DNA of 40,416 bases from a virus. Below the pieces are notes generated by a model. That model did not search any database. It was not told where the DNA came from and saw only the letters and a list, made by a program, of their open reading frames with translations. The DNA lies in IMG/VR virus record IMGVR_UViG_3300008997_000086, positions 1 through 40,416 of that record, one strand, 5' to 3'. Shown here one piece after another: positions 32,014 to 39,648 of the stretch (position 1 is the first letter of the stretch; the number at the start of each line of letters is the position of its first letter). The position numbers and the translations under genes were made by a program.

Positions 32014-34671
32014 CTATATGTACTTTAATAAACCTAAAATTTGATTAACTGGAGCAAAAGTACCAGTATATTTGTATAACTTACCATTAAAAGTAAATGT
32101 TATACCTTCTGTTGATGTTATAGTACCAAATCCACCTATTGATTCTAATCTCTTTAATTGTTTTTCTAATTTTTTTATCAAATTTAAATCACCACTACTT
32201 TGAACTGCTTTTATAGTGTCTTCTAAATCCTTTTTGATTTTTTGAGCTCCTTCGTCTGGGTTAGCGGTCAACAATTGTGTCATATTTAACATTATCTCTG
32301 TGCCAAGTCCTAAGAACAAGTCTTCCCAAGGTGTAATATTTTCTTTAAATTTTGCTTTATGGTCTTCTTTATCAGTAGTTAAAACCCAATCTAAAAATTT
32401 TGGAAATTTTTTCATATCCTTTTTAATTTGTGGAATCTTATATGACTTATCAAAGAATGCCCACCTTTTAACTAATCTAATAAACATACTTTCTGGTAAT
32501 TTAGTCTTAGTTCTCTTTAAAGCTTTGTTAATATACTCTGTCCAAAAAGCTTGATGATAGTCACCCAACGTGTTATTAGGTTTTAACTTATATTTTTTCT
32601 GTAAAGTGTTTAATTTACCAATATAGAATTTTTTACGATTTGAAAAGTCCTTTACTTTTGGTAATTCTACAACTGGTGGATATTCTATTTTATATTGAGT
32701 TTGTACATCCTTGTTAACTTGTTTAATCATACCAGTTAACATTCTTGCAAATTGAGAATAGTCACCTATTGCATTTCCTTTATCGTCATATTGAAGTACA
32801 CCATGAAATATCAATAATGATTTCTCATATGGAATCACATTTGCTGTTTTTGGATAGATAATTTCCAAAGACATAAATTGTTCACCCTCTTTAAAAATTT
32901 TATCTCTTTGTTTATCACTAATAGCACCTATAGCATCTTCTAAATCTCTCATAGCTCCTGCAAAAGCTTTGTGTAAATCACCTCTACCTGCAAACATCTT
33001 ACTAATACCATTCGTAGTTAACGCACTAGCACCCTTATTCATCAAATGACCTTTGTTTCTAGCCGCTATAAGTTTACCATTTCTCCAACTTATCATTATA
33101 TTCTGACCATCTGTCTTTTCTGTAGCTGGTTTTTCTTTACTAAGATTACCTTGTAGTGTATTAGTAATCATTGTTCTGAAATCTCTGAATGTTAAATTAT
33201 TATCATCAAATGGATGTGCTAAATGTCCATATGCTCCACCTTCTGTCATTAACCTTTTTACATCATCTACAATATCAATTCTTTCTTTTAATGGTTTTTC
33301 TTTTGGAAACTTTCTTTTCAACAATACGTTTAATGATTTTATAGCACTTTTATCATCCGAATGTAATCCTACATCAACATTATTTATAGAAACTGGTGTA
33401 TCAATTATAGCAGTATATCTATATTTACTACCACCCGCTTTTTTCTTTTTAAGTTTTACAGATTCTTTTAATTTAGCTTTCTTACCTTTAGTTCCTTTAT
33501 AAGACCATGTGGCTTTACCTTTACCATATTCTTCTGTTGGTTTTTGGGATATCTCAAGTCCTTTACCATCTTTATGCATCCATTTAAGTATTTCCCAACC
33601 AAGTCTTTCTGATATGCTTGTTAATCTTTCTAAATAATCCTTCGAGGCGTGTTTACTACCTGGTATAGAACCAACTCTTCCAAACGTAACATTAGATATT
33701 GGGTCATCAATCATAGTAAAATCCATGTCAGGGTCTAAAACTTCTGGTTCTTTATCTTTTATCATAAATTCAACAACAGACCAACCAGTTTTTTGCATAA
33801 ACCAAGGTACTGCATCTTTAGCTACTCTATAATAGTCTGAAAAATTTCTATAAAATGTTCCTGGCCCATCATCTGGTGCTCCACCACCTGCATTAGCACC
33901 ACGTTTGGAATTGGTAGTTAAAGTAGTAGAAGATTCTTGTATCATTTTTGGTACATCATTGTCAACACAAAAATTAGCTACAATTTCCTTAGTCAAAAGT
34001 ATACCATTTGGTCGCTTATGGTCGAACATCAATCTGTTCGTAATAAATTCATACATTGAGTTATCAAACTTACCGAAAATAACCTTAAATAATTTTTTCT
34101 TTTTCTTGTCATCTATATCTGGGGAACTTAAAAGTTTTCTAACTTGTGTTCCACTTATATTAGAACCACCCACCTTTAACTTAAAGGTTGGTACTATATA
34201 AATATACCCGTTATCTTCAAAACCCTTCAATTTTGTTACATCGCCAGTATATGGTTTAAAATATTTACCACCAAGTCTTTGACCATCCTTTTCACCCAAA
34301 CCAACTGCGACGGCCGTGTGTTCTTTATCGTATTTGGACAAGATATTAATTGGTGCATAAACATTTTTTTCTTGTACTATTTGATTTTTTCTGATATTAT
34401 ACATCTTACTAATAATTTTTTGTTTCTCTTTAAAATTAAAAGGATGTCTATCACCACCACTTACATTAGATGTAGCTATAAAAGTATCCTTAGCACCAAA
34501 CTCTTTTTGCATTTCTTTAAAAGTATTAAAATGTCCTGCGTGAAATGGTTGAAATCTACCAACATAAACACCAACAATTCTGTTTATACCTTTAGGGTCA
34601 GCACCATGTACCTTGGATTCTCCAAGAGTATCACTAACAATAGATTCTACGAGTTTTTTCATTCCCTTCAT
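32014..34671 (-). CDS. Nucleotidyltransferase-ligase fusion, predicted head-packaged
   Basis: This 885-residue protein has several parts. Residues 1-18 form a helical leader ending L-G-E|S (E18|S19). Residues about 30-215 are an HxGH nucleotidyltransferase: VGRFQPFHAGHF (37-48) and ISGTQVRKLL (172-181), the NMN-adenylyltransferase or cytidylyltransferase pattern. Residues 250-470 are unassigned. Residues about 480-885 look like a covalent nucleotidyltransferase (RNA/DNA ligase superfamily): motif I KTDG (K519), AARNKGHL, MSLEIIYP (about 600-607), then EGIT (E855) and KLYK (864-867), which could be motifs IV and V separated by a long helical insert. I infer NAD or nucleotide-related chemistry plus end-joining or adenylylation. 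No close named homologue is known to me. It overlaps the kinase-like gene by four bases. Confidence 0.75.
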   Translation of the reverse strand: MKGMKKLVESIVSDTLGESKVHGADPKGINRIVGVYVGRFQPFHAGHFNTFKEMQKEFGAKDTFIATSNVSGGDRHPFNFKEKQKIISKMYNIRKNQIVQEKNVYAPINILSKYDKEHTAVAVGLGEKDGQRLGGKYFKPYTGDVTKLKGFEDNGYIYIVPTFKLKVGGSNISGTQVRKLLSSPDIDDKKKKKLFKVIFGKFDNSMYEFITNRLMFDHKRPNGILLTKEIVANFCVDNDVPKMIQESSTTLTTNSKRGANAGGGAPDDGPGTFYRNFSDYYRVAKDAVPWFMQKTGWSVVEFMIKDKEPEVLDPDMDFTMIDDPISNVTFGRVGSIPGSKHASKDYLERLTSISERLGWEILKWMHKDGKGLEISQKPTEEYGKGKATWSYKGTKGKKAKLKESVKLKKKKAGGSKYRYTAIIDTPVSINNVDVGLHSDDKSAIKSLNVLLKRKFPKEKPLKERIDIVDDVKRLMTEGGAYGHLAHPFDDNNLTFRDFRTMITNTLQGNLSKEKPATEKTDGQNIMISWRNGKLIAARNKGHLMNKGASALTTNGISKMFAGRGDLHKAFAGAMRDLEDAIGAISDKQRDKIFKEGEQFMSLEIIYPKTANVIPYEKSLLIFHGVLQYDDKGNAIGDYSQFARMLTGMIKQVNKDVQTQYKIEYPPVVELPKVKDFSNRKKFYIGKLNTLQKKYKLKPNNTLGDYHQAFWTEYINKALKRTKTKLPESMFIRLVKRWAFFDKSYKIPQIKKDMKKFPKFLDWVLTTDKEDHKAKFKENITPWEDLFLGLGTEIMLNMTQLLTANPDEGAQKIKKDLEDTIKAVQSSGDLNLIKKLEKQLKRLESIGGFGTITSTEGITFTFNGKLYKYTGTFAPVNQILGLLKYI

Positions 34672-35546
34672 TTTCTATCCCTAAGTTTATCAAGTTTTCT
34701 TTTAATAGAATATCGTTTATCTTCTAATTTTTTCCAAACACCCTTAATTGGTGATGTTCCGGCTGGAAACCATTTAAAATACATTAATCTATCAACTAAA
34801 CCACTATCATTTTTACCTTCTTTAGCATATACTTTATATGCACCACTCATCAATTTAGCATAGTTTTCAATAATCTTAGCACCAACACCTCTACCAACGT
34901 TTTTCTCTCTCCACTTATCTCTTGCAACAGCTAATTCTGAATTTATTTCCAAATATACAATAATATTATGATAACCTTCTTCACGAGTTTGTTTCAATCT
35001 ACGTAAAATCTTTGGTGGTTTAGACGCTACTGTGTCTATTACAAGAAGTTTACCAGCCTTATGTACTTTAGTTTTAAACAAATCCTTTTCATATTCTTTA
35101 GCTATATCTCTGATATCAAAGAACGATGCATAAAATGGTTTATACAATAGTTTATAAAAATTATTACTACCTTTATCTTTATTCTGTAACCACCAATTAA
35201 AATCAAAAGGAAATGTAACTATTTTACCACGATTTGATGTATATGCCGAATTACCAACAAATTCACCAAATCCCCGTTCACTACTACGTTCTTCATCTGG
35301 TGCTACTTTCAACAAGTGTTGGTAGTGTAACATAGCAGTATCATATTGTAAAGCCATAACTTGTGAATCAGAATTAGTTACATTATATCCAGTAAATCCT
35401 GGTATGTAACTTGAACCCTCATTATTAATCCAAGTAGACTTACCAGCCGCAGGTAAACCCATCAGAACAACACAAAGTTTTCCTGTATCTTCAAGAAACT
35501 CACGAAGTTCTGATTTTATCATTTCCTTTAAGATTTTTTTGTTCAT
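34668..35546 (-). CDS. P-loop kinase-like protein (zeta-toxin / polynucleotide kinase type)
   Basis: In this 292-residue protein the leader MNKKILKEMIKSELREFLE ends just before the P-loop, GLPAAGKST (30-38), so removal at E19|D20 would leave the kinase core whole. D at the cut position is less typical than A, G or S. A strand with LLVIDTVASKPPKILRRLK and a lid-like region (LAVARDKWREKNVGRGVGAK followed by IIENYAKLMSGAY) resemble zeta-toxin and polynucleotide-kinase folds, which phosphorylate sugars, nucleotides or nucleic-acid ends. The substrate is not evident. It lies between lysozyme and the ligase-like fusion with overlapping stops and starts, so the three are probably one operon. Kinase and ligase pairs often work in nucleic-acid repair. 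Confidence 0.7.
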   Translation of the reverse strand: MNKKILKEMIKSELREFLEDTGKLCVVLMGLPAAGKSTWINNEGSSYIPGFTGYNVTNSDSQVMALQYDTAMLHYQHLLKVAPDEERSSERGFGEFVGNSAYTSNRGKIVTFPFDFNWWLQNKDKGSNNFYKLLYKPFYASFFDIRDIAKEYEKDLFKTKVHKAGKLLVIDTVASKPPKILRRLKQTREEGYHNIIVYLEINSELAVARDKWREKNVGRGVGAKIIENYAKLMSGAYKVYAKEGKNDSGLVDRLMYFKWFPAGTSPIKGVWKKLEDKRYSIKRKLDKLRDRK

Positions 35547-36022
35547 TATACTTCCAATGCTCTTCTAAACCAACCAAAGTAAAATTTTTCTAAATCTGGT
35601 TTTCTTGTTACTAAATCCGCATAGTATTTAACACGATACGCTCTAACTCTATCCAACTCAACACCTTTCATAGCCGCTATTGTTTTTGGCCCCATTCCAC
35701 CATCTACCTTTAAACCAGCACCTTTAGCGTTAGCCGCTCGTTGCATAATCTTTACAGCTCTTCCTCTACCTTGATTTACACACATATCAAAATAAATGTG
35801 ACGTAAATCTTCTGATAAAGATTCTACTTTATTTCTATCCCAATAGTGTTCCTTGTAGATTTCTATTGCACCTTCTTTTGTAAGGTTCTTTATATCTACA
35901 TCTGGGTGACTTCTTTTAGCAACACCAAAATTAGTTTCACCACCTGGGTCTTTAGGGTCATTTACATAACCGCCTTCGTGGTGTAAAACCACCTCTATTA
36001 TTTCTTCGAATTTTATTAACAT
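35546..36022 (-). CDS. Peptidoglycan-degrading lysozyme (GH108-type)
   Basis: This 158-residue protein has the family mark H-H-E-G-G-Y-V-N-D-P-x-D-P-G-G-x-T-N-F-G-V near the start, with E16 as the probable catalytic residue. Residues about 95-120 (GLKVDGGMGPKTIAAMKG) match the peptidoglycan-binding part usually joined to GH108 domains. No signal peptide or membrane segment is seen, so release would need a holin or, if it is virion-bound, use at entry. An AGGAG site lies eight bases before the start. It begins the operon with the kinase and ligase-like fusion, and its stop overlaps the kinase start. Confidence 0.92.
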   Translation of the reverse strand: MLIKFEEIIEVVLHHEGGYVNDPKDPGGETNFGVAKRSHPDVDIKNLTKEGAIEIYKEHYWDRNKVESLSEDLRHIYFDMCVNQGRGRAVKIMQRAANAKGAGLKVDGGMGPKTIAAMKGVELDRVRAYRVKYYADLVTRKPDLEKFYFGWFRRALEV

Positions 36023-36051
36023 TTCGTGACTCCTGATGTTATTTTCCTATA

Positions 36052-36061
36052 TATAAATATC
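36052..36061 (-). promoter_or_regulatory. TATAAATATC motif upstream of lysozyme gene
   Basis: An exact copy 30 bases before the lysozyme start, filling the 40-base gap after the fibre genes. The coding strand reads GATATTTATATATAGG, then a purine-rich stretch and the AGGAG site. Confidence 0.45.
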
Positions 36062-36062
36062 A

Positions 36063-37055
36063 TCAACAAAACTTATCGAGTCTTTCTTTAAGGTTCTCGA
36101 TTTGATTTTGTCGTTCTTTTACAGCTTCAATTAAACAAGGTATTATTTTAGTATAATTTATACCATAAACACCATCCTTTTGGACAACCACTTCTGGTAT
36201 TATATCCTTTACCTCTTGTGCAATCATACCTACTCTTTTTCCATGTCCTTGTTCATCTTTAAACTCTTCTCTCCACTCAAAATTTACACCTCTTAATTTA
36301 TTAATTTTATCAAGTGATTTTGTAAGTGGTTCTATATTTTCTTTTAGCCTAAAATCGGAAACCGCGTTTATTAGTTTACCATTTGCATCAGCATTTAAAT
36401 CCAAACTACTACCAGCAAGTCCACTAACAATAAAACCAAGTGCATTACTACAACTAATTTGTTGGTTATTATCATTTATTTCCATATGAGTTTGTGTTCC
36501 AAATCCGACCCAATCATCATCACCAATAAACGTAGTACCTTCTTGTTGAACTCTTATTACCTCATTTACATCATCACAAGTAACATAAGTACCATTGGAG
36601 TTGCCAACATTATCTCCCAATGATACAAATCCAATTGAATTTAAAGCAACTTGACCACCTGTATCAGACATACTAATAAAAGTATTATTACCATTTCCAC
36701 CCGTATCACCTACTCCAAAATCTTTTCTTGCCGTATTAAAGAAAAACTCATCATCTGCTCCAAATGAACCACCATCATTCCATATAACAGCATATTGACT
36801 ACCACTTACACTTTGTACAGCAGCTAAAAATTGTTCCCACGAACCATCTTTATTCTTCATTTGCATAGTACCACTATTATTTCTAATACCATATCCATCG
36901 CTACCAGTTACACCACCACCATTAAGATATGAATATTTGGATACTGATATATTATCATACGCCGTTGTACCAGTTAAACAATCATATAAATCAGACAACA
37001 TTGTATTAGTAAATGTTGCTCCAGAAGTTATTCCAGTTTTACTTAAATCAGCCAT
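36063..37055 (-). CDS. Tail fibre protein with peptidase S74 domain (copy 2)
   Basis: This 330-residue protein starts ADLSKTGITSGATFTNTMLS, nearly as its upstream neighbour, and shares LYDCLTGTTAYDN. The middle is a beta-rich shaft with YSYLNGGGVTGSDGYG and FISMSDTGGQ, and residues about 150-230 contain the shared TFIGDDDWVGFGTQTHMEIN stretch. The S74 chaperone domain begins at S233 (SDFRLKENIEPL), with IAQEVKDIIPEVV in the middle, and ends in a helix (AVKERQNQIENLKERLDK). The Ser-Lys pair expected for self-cleavage is present. It is a probable receptor-binding or short tail fibre, made by tandem duplication with copy 1. Confidence 0.88.
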   Translation of the reverse strand: MADLSKTGITSGATFTNTMLSDLYDCLTGTTAYDNISVSKYSYLNGGGVTGSDGYGIRNNSGTMQMKNKDGSWEQFLAAVQSVSGSQYAVIWNDGGSFGADDEFFFNTARKDFGVGDTGGNGNNTFISMSDTGGQVALNSIGFVSLGDNVGNSNGTYVTCDDVNEVIRVQQEGTTFIGDDDWVGFGTQTHMEINDNNQQISCSNALGFIVSGLAGSSLDLNADANGKLINAVSDFRLKENIEPLTKSLDKINKLRGVNFEWREEFKDEQGHGKRVGMIAQEVKDIIPEVVVQKDGVYGINYTKIIPCLIEAVKERQNQIENLKERLDKFC

Positions 37056-38064
37056 TATTTTCCAACTTATCTAATCTTTTCATTAATTCATCTATTTGTG
37101 GTTGTTGTTCTTTTATAGCTTCAACCAATACGGCTACTAATGGGCTATAATTCATACCATACACACCTTCTTTATCTTGAAACACAACTTCTGGTACATA
37201 TTTTTCAACTTCTTGTGCAATAAAACCTATACTTTTTCCAGCACCTCGTGTTTCTTTATCTTTCCATTCAAACTTTACACCATCTAAATTTAAAACTTTA
37301 TTAAGTGGATTTTCAATTGGTTCTATATTTTCTTTTAATCTAAAATCAGATACGTGTAGTTGTAATTTACCAGTAGCATCAGTTCCCACGTCAATAGCAG
37401 TACCAGTTGATAGATTACTAATAATAGTACCATTACTAGCACTCATACTAATTTGTTGATTAGTATCATTTACTTCTATATGTGTACCATTACCATATCC
37501 TACCCAGTCATCATCACCAATGAATGTAGAACCCTCGCATTGTATACGTATAATTTCATTTACATCATCAACGGATATATAAGTACCAAGAGAAAAACCA
37601 GGATAATCTCCACCCCAGAATAGACCTGTAGATTGACATGCTATATTACCTTGTGAATCCGACATACTAATATATGTATTATTTCCACTTCCTGCTAAAT
37701 CCCCACATCTGAATACTTTACCACTATCGTCATATGTAAAACTTGTTGATGAATCAAGACCACTCGAACCATCATTAATTTGTATATGATTGTTACTACC
37801 TGCTACAGTTAATGTTGAACCACCACCACCTGTTGCTATACCTGCCCAACCTCCACCATTATTTTTAAATTCTATAGTACCACTATTATTTCTAAGACCA
37901 TATCCACCAGACCCAGCAGTACCACCTGCGTTCAAATATTCAAATTTAGCTATTTGAATATTATCAAACGCTGTTGTACCAGTTAGACAATCATATAAAT
38001 TAGTTATATGTGTTGGTGTTATTGAATAACCACTCGTTATTCCAGTTTTACTTAAATTGGCCAT
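37048..38064 (-). CDS. Tail fibre protein with peptidase S74 domain (copy 1)
   Basis: This 338-residue paralogue of the next gene overlaps it by eight bases. N-terminal ANLSKTGITSGYSITPTHIT and LYDCLTGTTAFDN are probably the attachment part. A Gly-rich linker (GGGWAGIATGGGGS) leads to the shaft. Residues about 130-235 are almost the same as the tip region of the giant collagen fibre, including 70 identical bases. The S74 domain begins at S239 (SDFRLKENIEPI) and includes IGFIAQEVEKYVPEVVF. The C-terminal helix is EQQPQIDELMKRLDKLENNG. The start overlaps the previous stop by one base, so translation is coupled. Confidence 0.9.
   Translation of the reverse strand: MANLSKTGITSGYSITPTHITNLYDCLTGTTAFDNIQIAKFEYLNAGGTAGSGGYGLRNNSGTIEFKNNGGGWAGIATGGGGSTLTVAGSNNHIQINDGSSGLDSSTSFTYDDSGKVFRCGDLAGSGNNTYISMSDSQGNIACQSTGLFWGGDYPGFSLGTYISVDDVNEIIRIQCEGSTFIGDDDWVGYGNGTHIEVNDTNQQISMSASNGTIISNLSTGTAIDVGTDATGKLQLHVSDFRLKENIEPIENPLNKVLNLDGVKFEWKDKETRGAGKSIGFIAQEVEKYVPEVVFQDKEGVYGMNYSPLVAVLVEAIKEQQPQIDELMKRLDKLENNG
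37437..37506 (-). repeat. 70-base segment identical to 4147-4216 (fibre tip region)
   Basis: Seventy bases match without a change the segment at 4147-4216 inside the giant fibre gene, and similarity continues with a few differences on both sides. Both encode the GYGNGTHIEVNDTNQQISMS stretch in the same orientation. Identity at synonymous sites points to recent exchange. Confidence 0.85.
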
Positions 38065-39257
38065 TAATTATTCTCTCTATCTATTATAACACCTTTAAAA
38101 TTATCTACAGCTACTTTATCTTTTCTTGTACCAATACAAAGTATATTATACTCACCATCATTTTCAACTTCTATATCAATTTGTGTTTGATTTTCATTAA
38201 CTTTACCATATCCTCTACCAAAATGTTTTATCGGATTAACCCATACCATACTATTTTCATTTAAAAATCTATAATAATCTGGTAAATCTAAACTATTAGA
38301 ACCACTAAATAAATTTTCCGACCAGCGATATAAATTATCACCACAAGTAGGCGATTCAACAAACGAATGTTGTAAATAATATTCAGATGCACTTACTGGA
38401 TTTGGATGTTTAATTTTAAATGTACCAGAACCTTTACTAAGTGCAGTACTAATATTTAATGACCCAGAAACAGAAACAACACCATATGTGATACCTTGAG
38501 TACCACCTTCTGAACCAGACGCTGGTATTAATAAAATAGAACCCCCTTGTTCGCCTCCCCCCTCGGTTACGGTTGGTGCCGCTTGGATAATAACATTTCC
38601 TGGGTCATCTATTGCAGATTCTCTACCAATTACCAAATCTTGAGTTTCATCTATTGTTACTAAATCGTTAGTCGAAATAACATTTGATTCAACTGAATTT
38701 GCAACAATATCATTTGTATTTATGTTACCACCTCGTACTTCTAACCCACTCGCGTCCATATTAATATAGTTATCACCAGTATTATATATTAAAATACCAT
38801 CTTGTGACGCATGTACTTGTGGTTTATTTGCTGTTAATTTAAAATTATCAAGATACATACGCTTATGAATGCTATACGCTGGGGCCCCAACTACAGACAT
38901 TGACGATGTTACTTGTATACTAGCCGTTGTCCACGTTGACACAGAAGTTCCACCAGTAAAATCTGTGTCACCATCTTCGGATGGAACTTGTGCCGTATAA
39001 CTAAACTTCTTCCAATCTCCACCTAAAGAAAAAGTTTGATGTACGCCTGTAGCTCTCTTCCCAATAATACAAGTCCACTCATTTGTACTATCATGACTAA
39101 GATAAAGATTTACTTTTGGAGAAAAACCAGGTGCATTTCTCTTACCAAAAAAAGATAAATTTGCCGATTCTCCTGGTTCCATTGGTGTTTTATTACTCGT
39201 ACCATCAAGTATTGTATCATTTCTTAAATAATGATATACAGTATTTGTTGTAGCCAT
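38064..39257 (-). CDS. Appendage / tail fibre-type structural protein
   Basis: In this 397-residue protein residues about 15-130 form a jelly-roll-like region (SANLSFFGKRNAPGFSPKVN to SYSAQ-like FSYTAQVPSEDG), resembling carbohydrate-binding beta sandwiches. The middle (residues 145-270) is a repetitive fibre shaft (NINTNDIVANSVESNVISTN). The C-terminal part has GTFKIKHPNPVSASEYYLQH followed by SFVESPTCGDNLYRW, a motif well known from cyanophage and marine phage fibres (FKI-HP...YLxHSFVESP). It follows the SET-type gene, whose last codons carry its AGGAG site. It lacks an S74 domain, so it may pair with the S74 fibres downstream or act as their adaptor. Confidence 0.75.
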   Translation of the reverse strand: MATTNTVYHYLRNDTILDGTSNKTPMEPGESANLSFFGKRNAPGFSPKVNLYLSHDSTNEWTCIIGKRATGVHQTFSLGGDWKKFSYTAQVPSEDGDTDFTGGTSVSTWTTASIQVTSSMSVVGAPAYSIHKRMYLDNFKLTANKPQVHASQDGILIYNTGDNYINMDASGLEVRGGNINTNDIVANSVESNVISTNDLVTIDETQDLVIGRESAIDDPGNVIIQAAPTVTEGGGEQGGSILLIPASGSEGGTQGITYGVVSVSGSLNISTALSKGSGTFKIKHPNPVSASEYYLQHSFVESPTCGDNLYRWSENLFSGSNSLDLPDYYRFLNENSMVWVNPIKHFGRGYGKVNENQTQIDIEVENDGEYNILCIGTRKDKVAVDNFKGVIIDRENN

Positions 39258-39263
39258 TTATTT

Positions 39264-39646
39264 TTACTCCTTATTATACCAAGATAAAATTTCTTGGTCT
39301 TTTTTTATATTTTTTACACTTTCAAAAATAAAAATATTATCTTCTTCACTCGTGTAGTAATTTACCATTCTATCTTCAACTTTTCTGCACTATTGTACAA
39401 TGACGCGTAACCAAATAAAAAGGCTCTAAAACTATGTGGTGGTTTAGGTCTATCATCACCTTTACTTTTTGGCCAATAGTAAGTGTATTTACTATCTACG
39501 TTATCAATATCTTTCGATGAAAGTTTGGTGTAATAACACTCTTCTAATATTTCTCCAGTCATTATATCCTTTTTAGCAAAAACTCCATATCCATGTACTT
39601 TAGATTTTCTAATTTCTATTTCATTTCTATACAAAATATTTTTCAT
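39264..39646 (-). pseudogene. SET-domain protein, broken by a one-base frame change
   Basis: The frame from 39646 gives 94 residues and stops at 39362: residues 12-33 carry RKSKVHGYGVFAKKDIMTGE, a typical SET start (H-G-x-G-V-F-A), and residues 76-86 carry FLFGYASLYN. After the A4 run at 39381-39384 the -1 frame continues the domain (VNYYTSEEDNIFIFESVKNI, KKDQEILSWYNKE) to a stop at 39264. One added A would join both parts into a 127-residue protein. The usual NH pair of SET domains is YNS here. SET proteins methylate lysines. It could be a real decay, a sequencing error in the A run, or a programmed -1 shift (AAG slipping to AAA). Confidence 0.7.
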
Positions 39647-39648
39647 AA

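Noticed and set aside
32014-34671. Internal sites in the 885-residue protein (IQE246|S, LKE403|S, MTE477|G) as proof of a self-separating polyprotein
   Set aside because: A pattern this short is expected a couple of times by chance in such a long chain. Only the N-terminal site has a helical leader and a fixed position, so internal processing is left open.
34279-34863. Plus-strand open frame of 194 codons opposite the kinase and fusion genes
   Set aside because: It is antisense to two strongly supported coding regions, including the HxGH motif, and has no ribosome site or domain.
39279-39299. Hairpin ACCAAGA...TCTTGGT followed on the plus strand by a long T run, looking like a terminator
   Set aside because: It would act on plus-strand transcripts, where no genes are seen, and it lies inside the continued SET reading frame. 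The coding explanation is enough.
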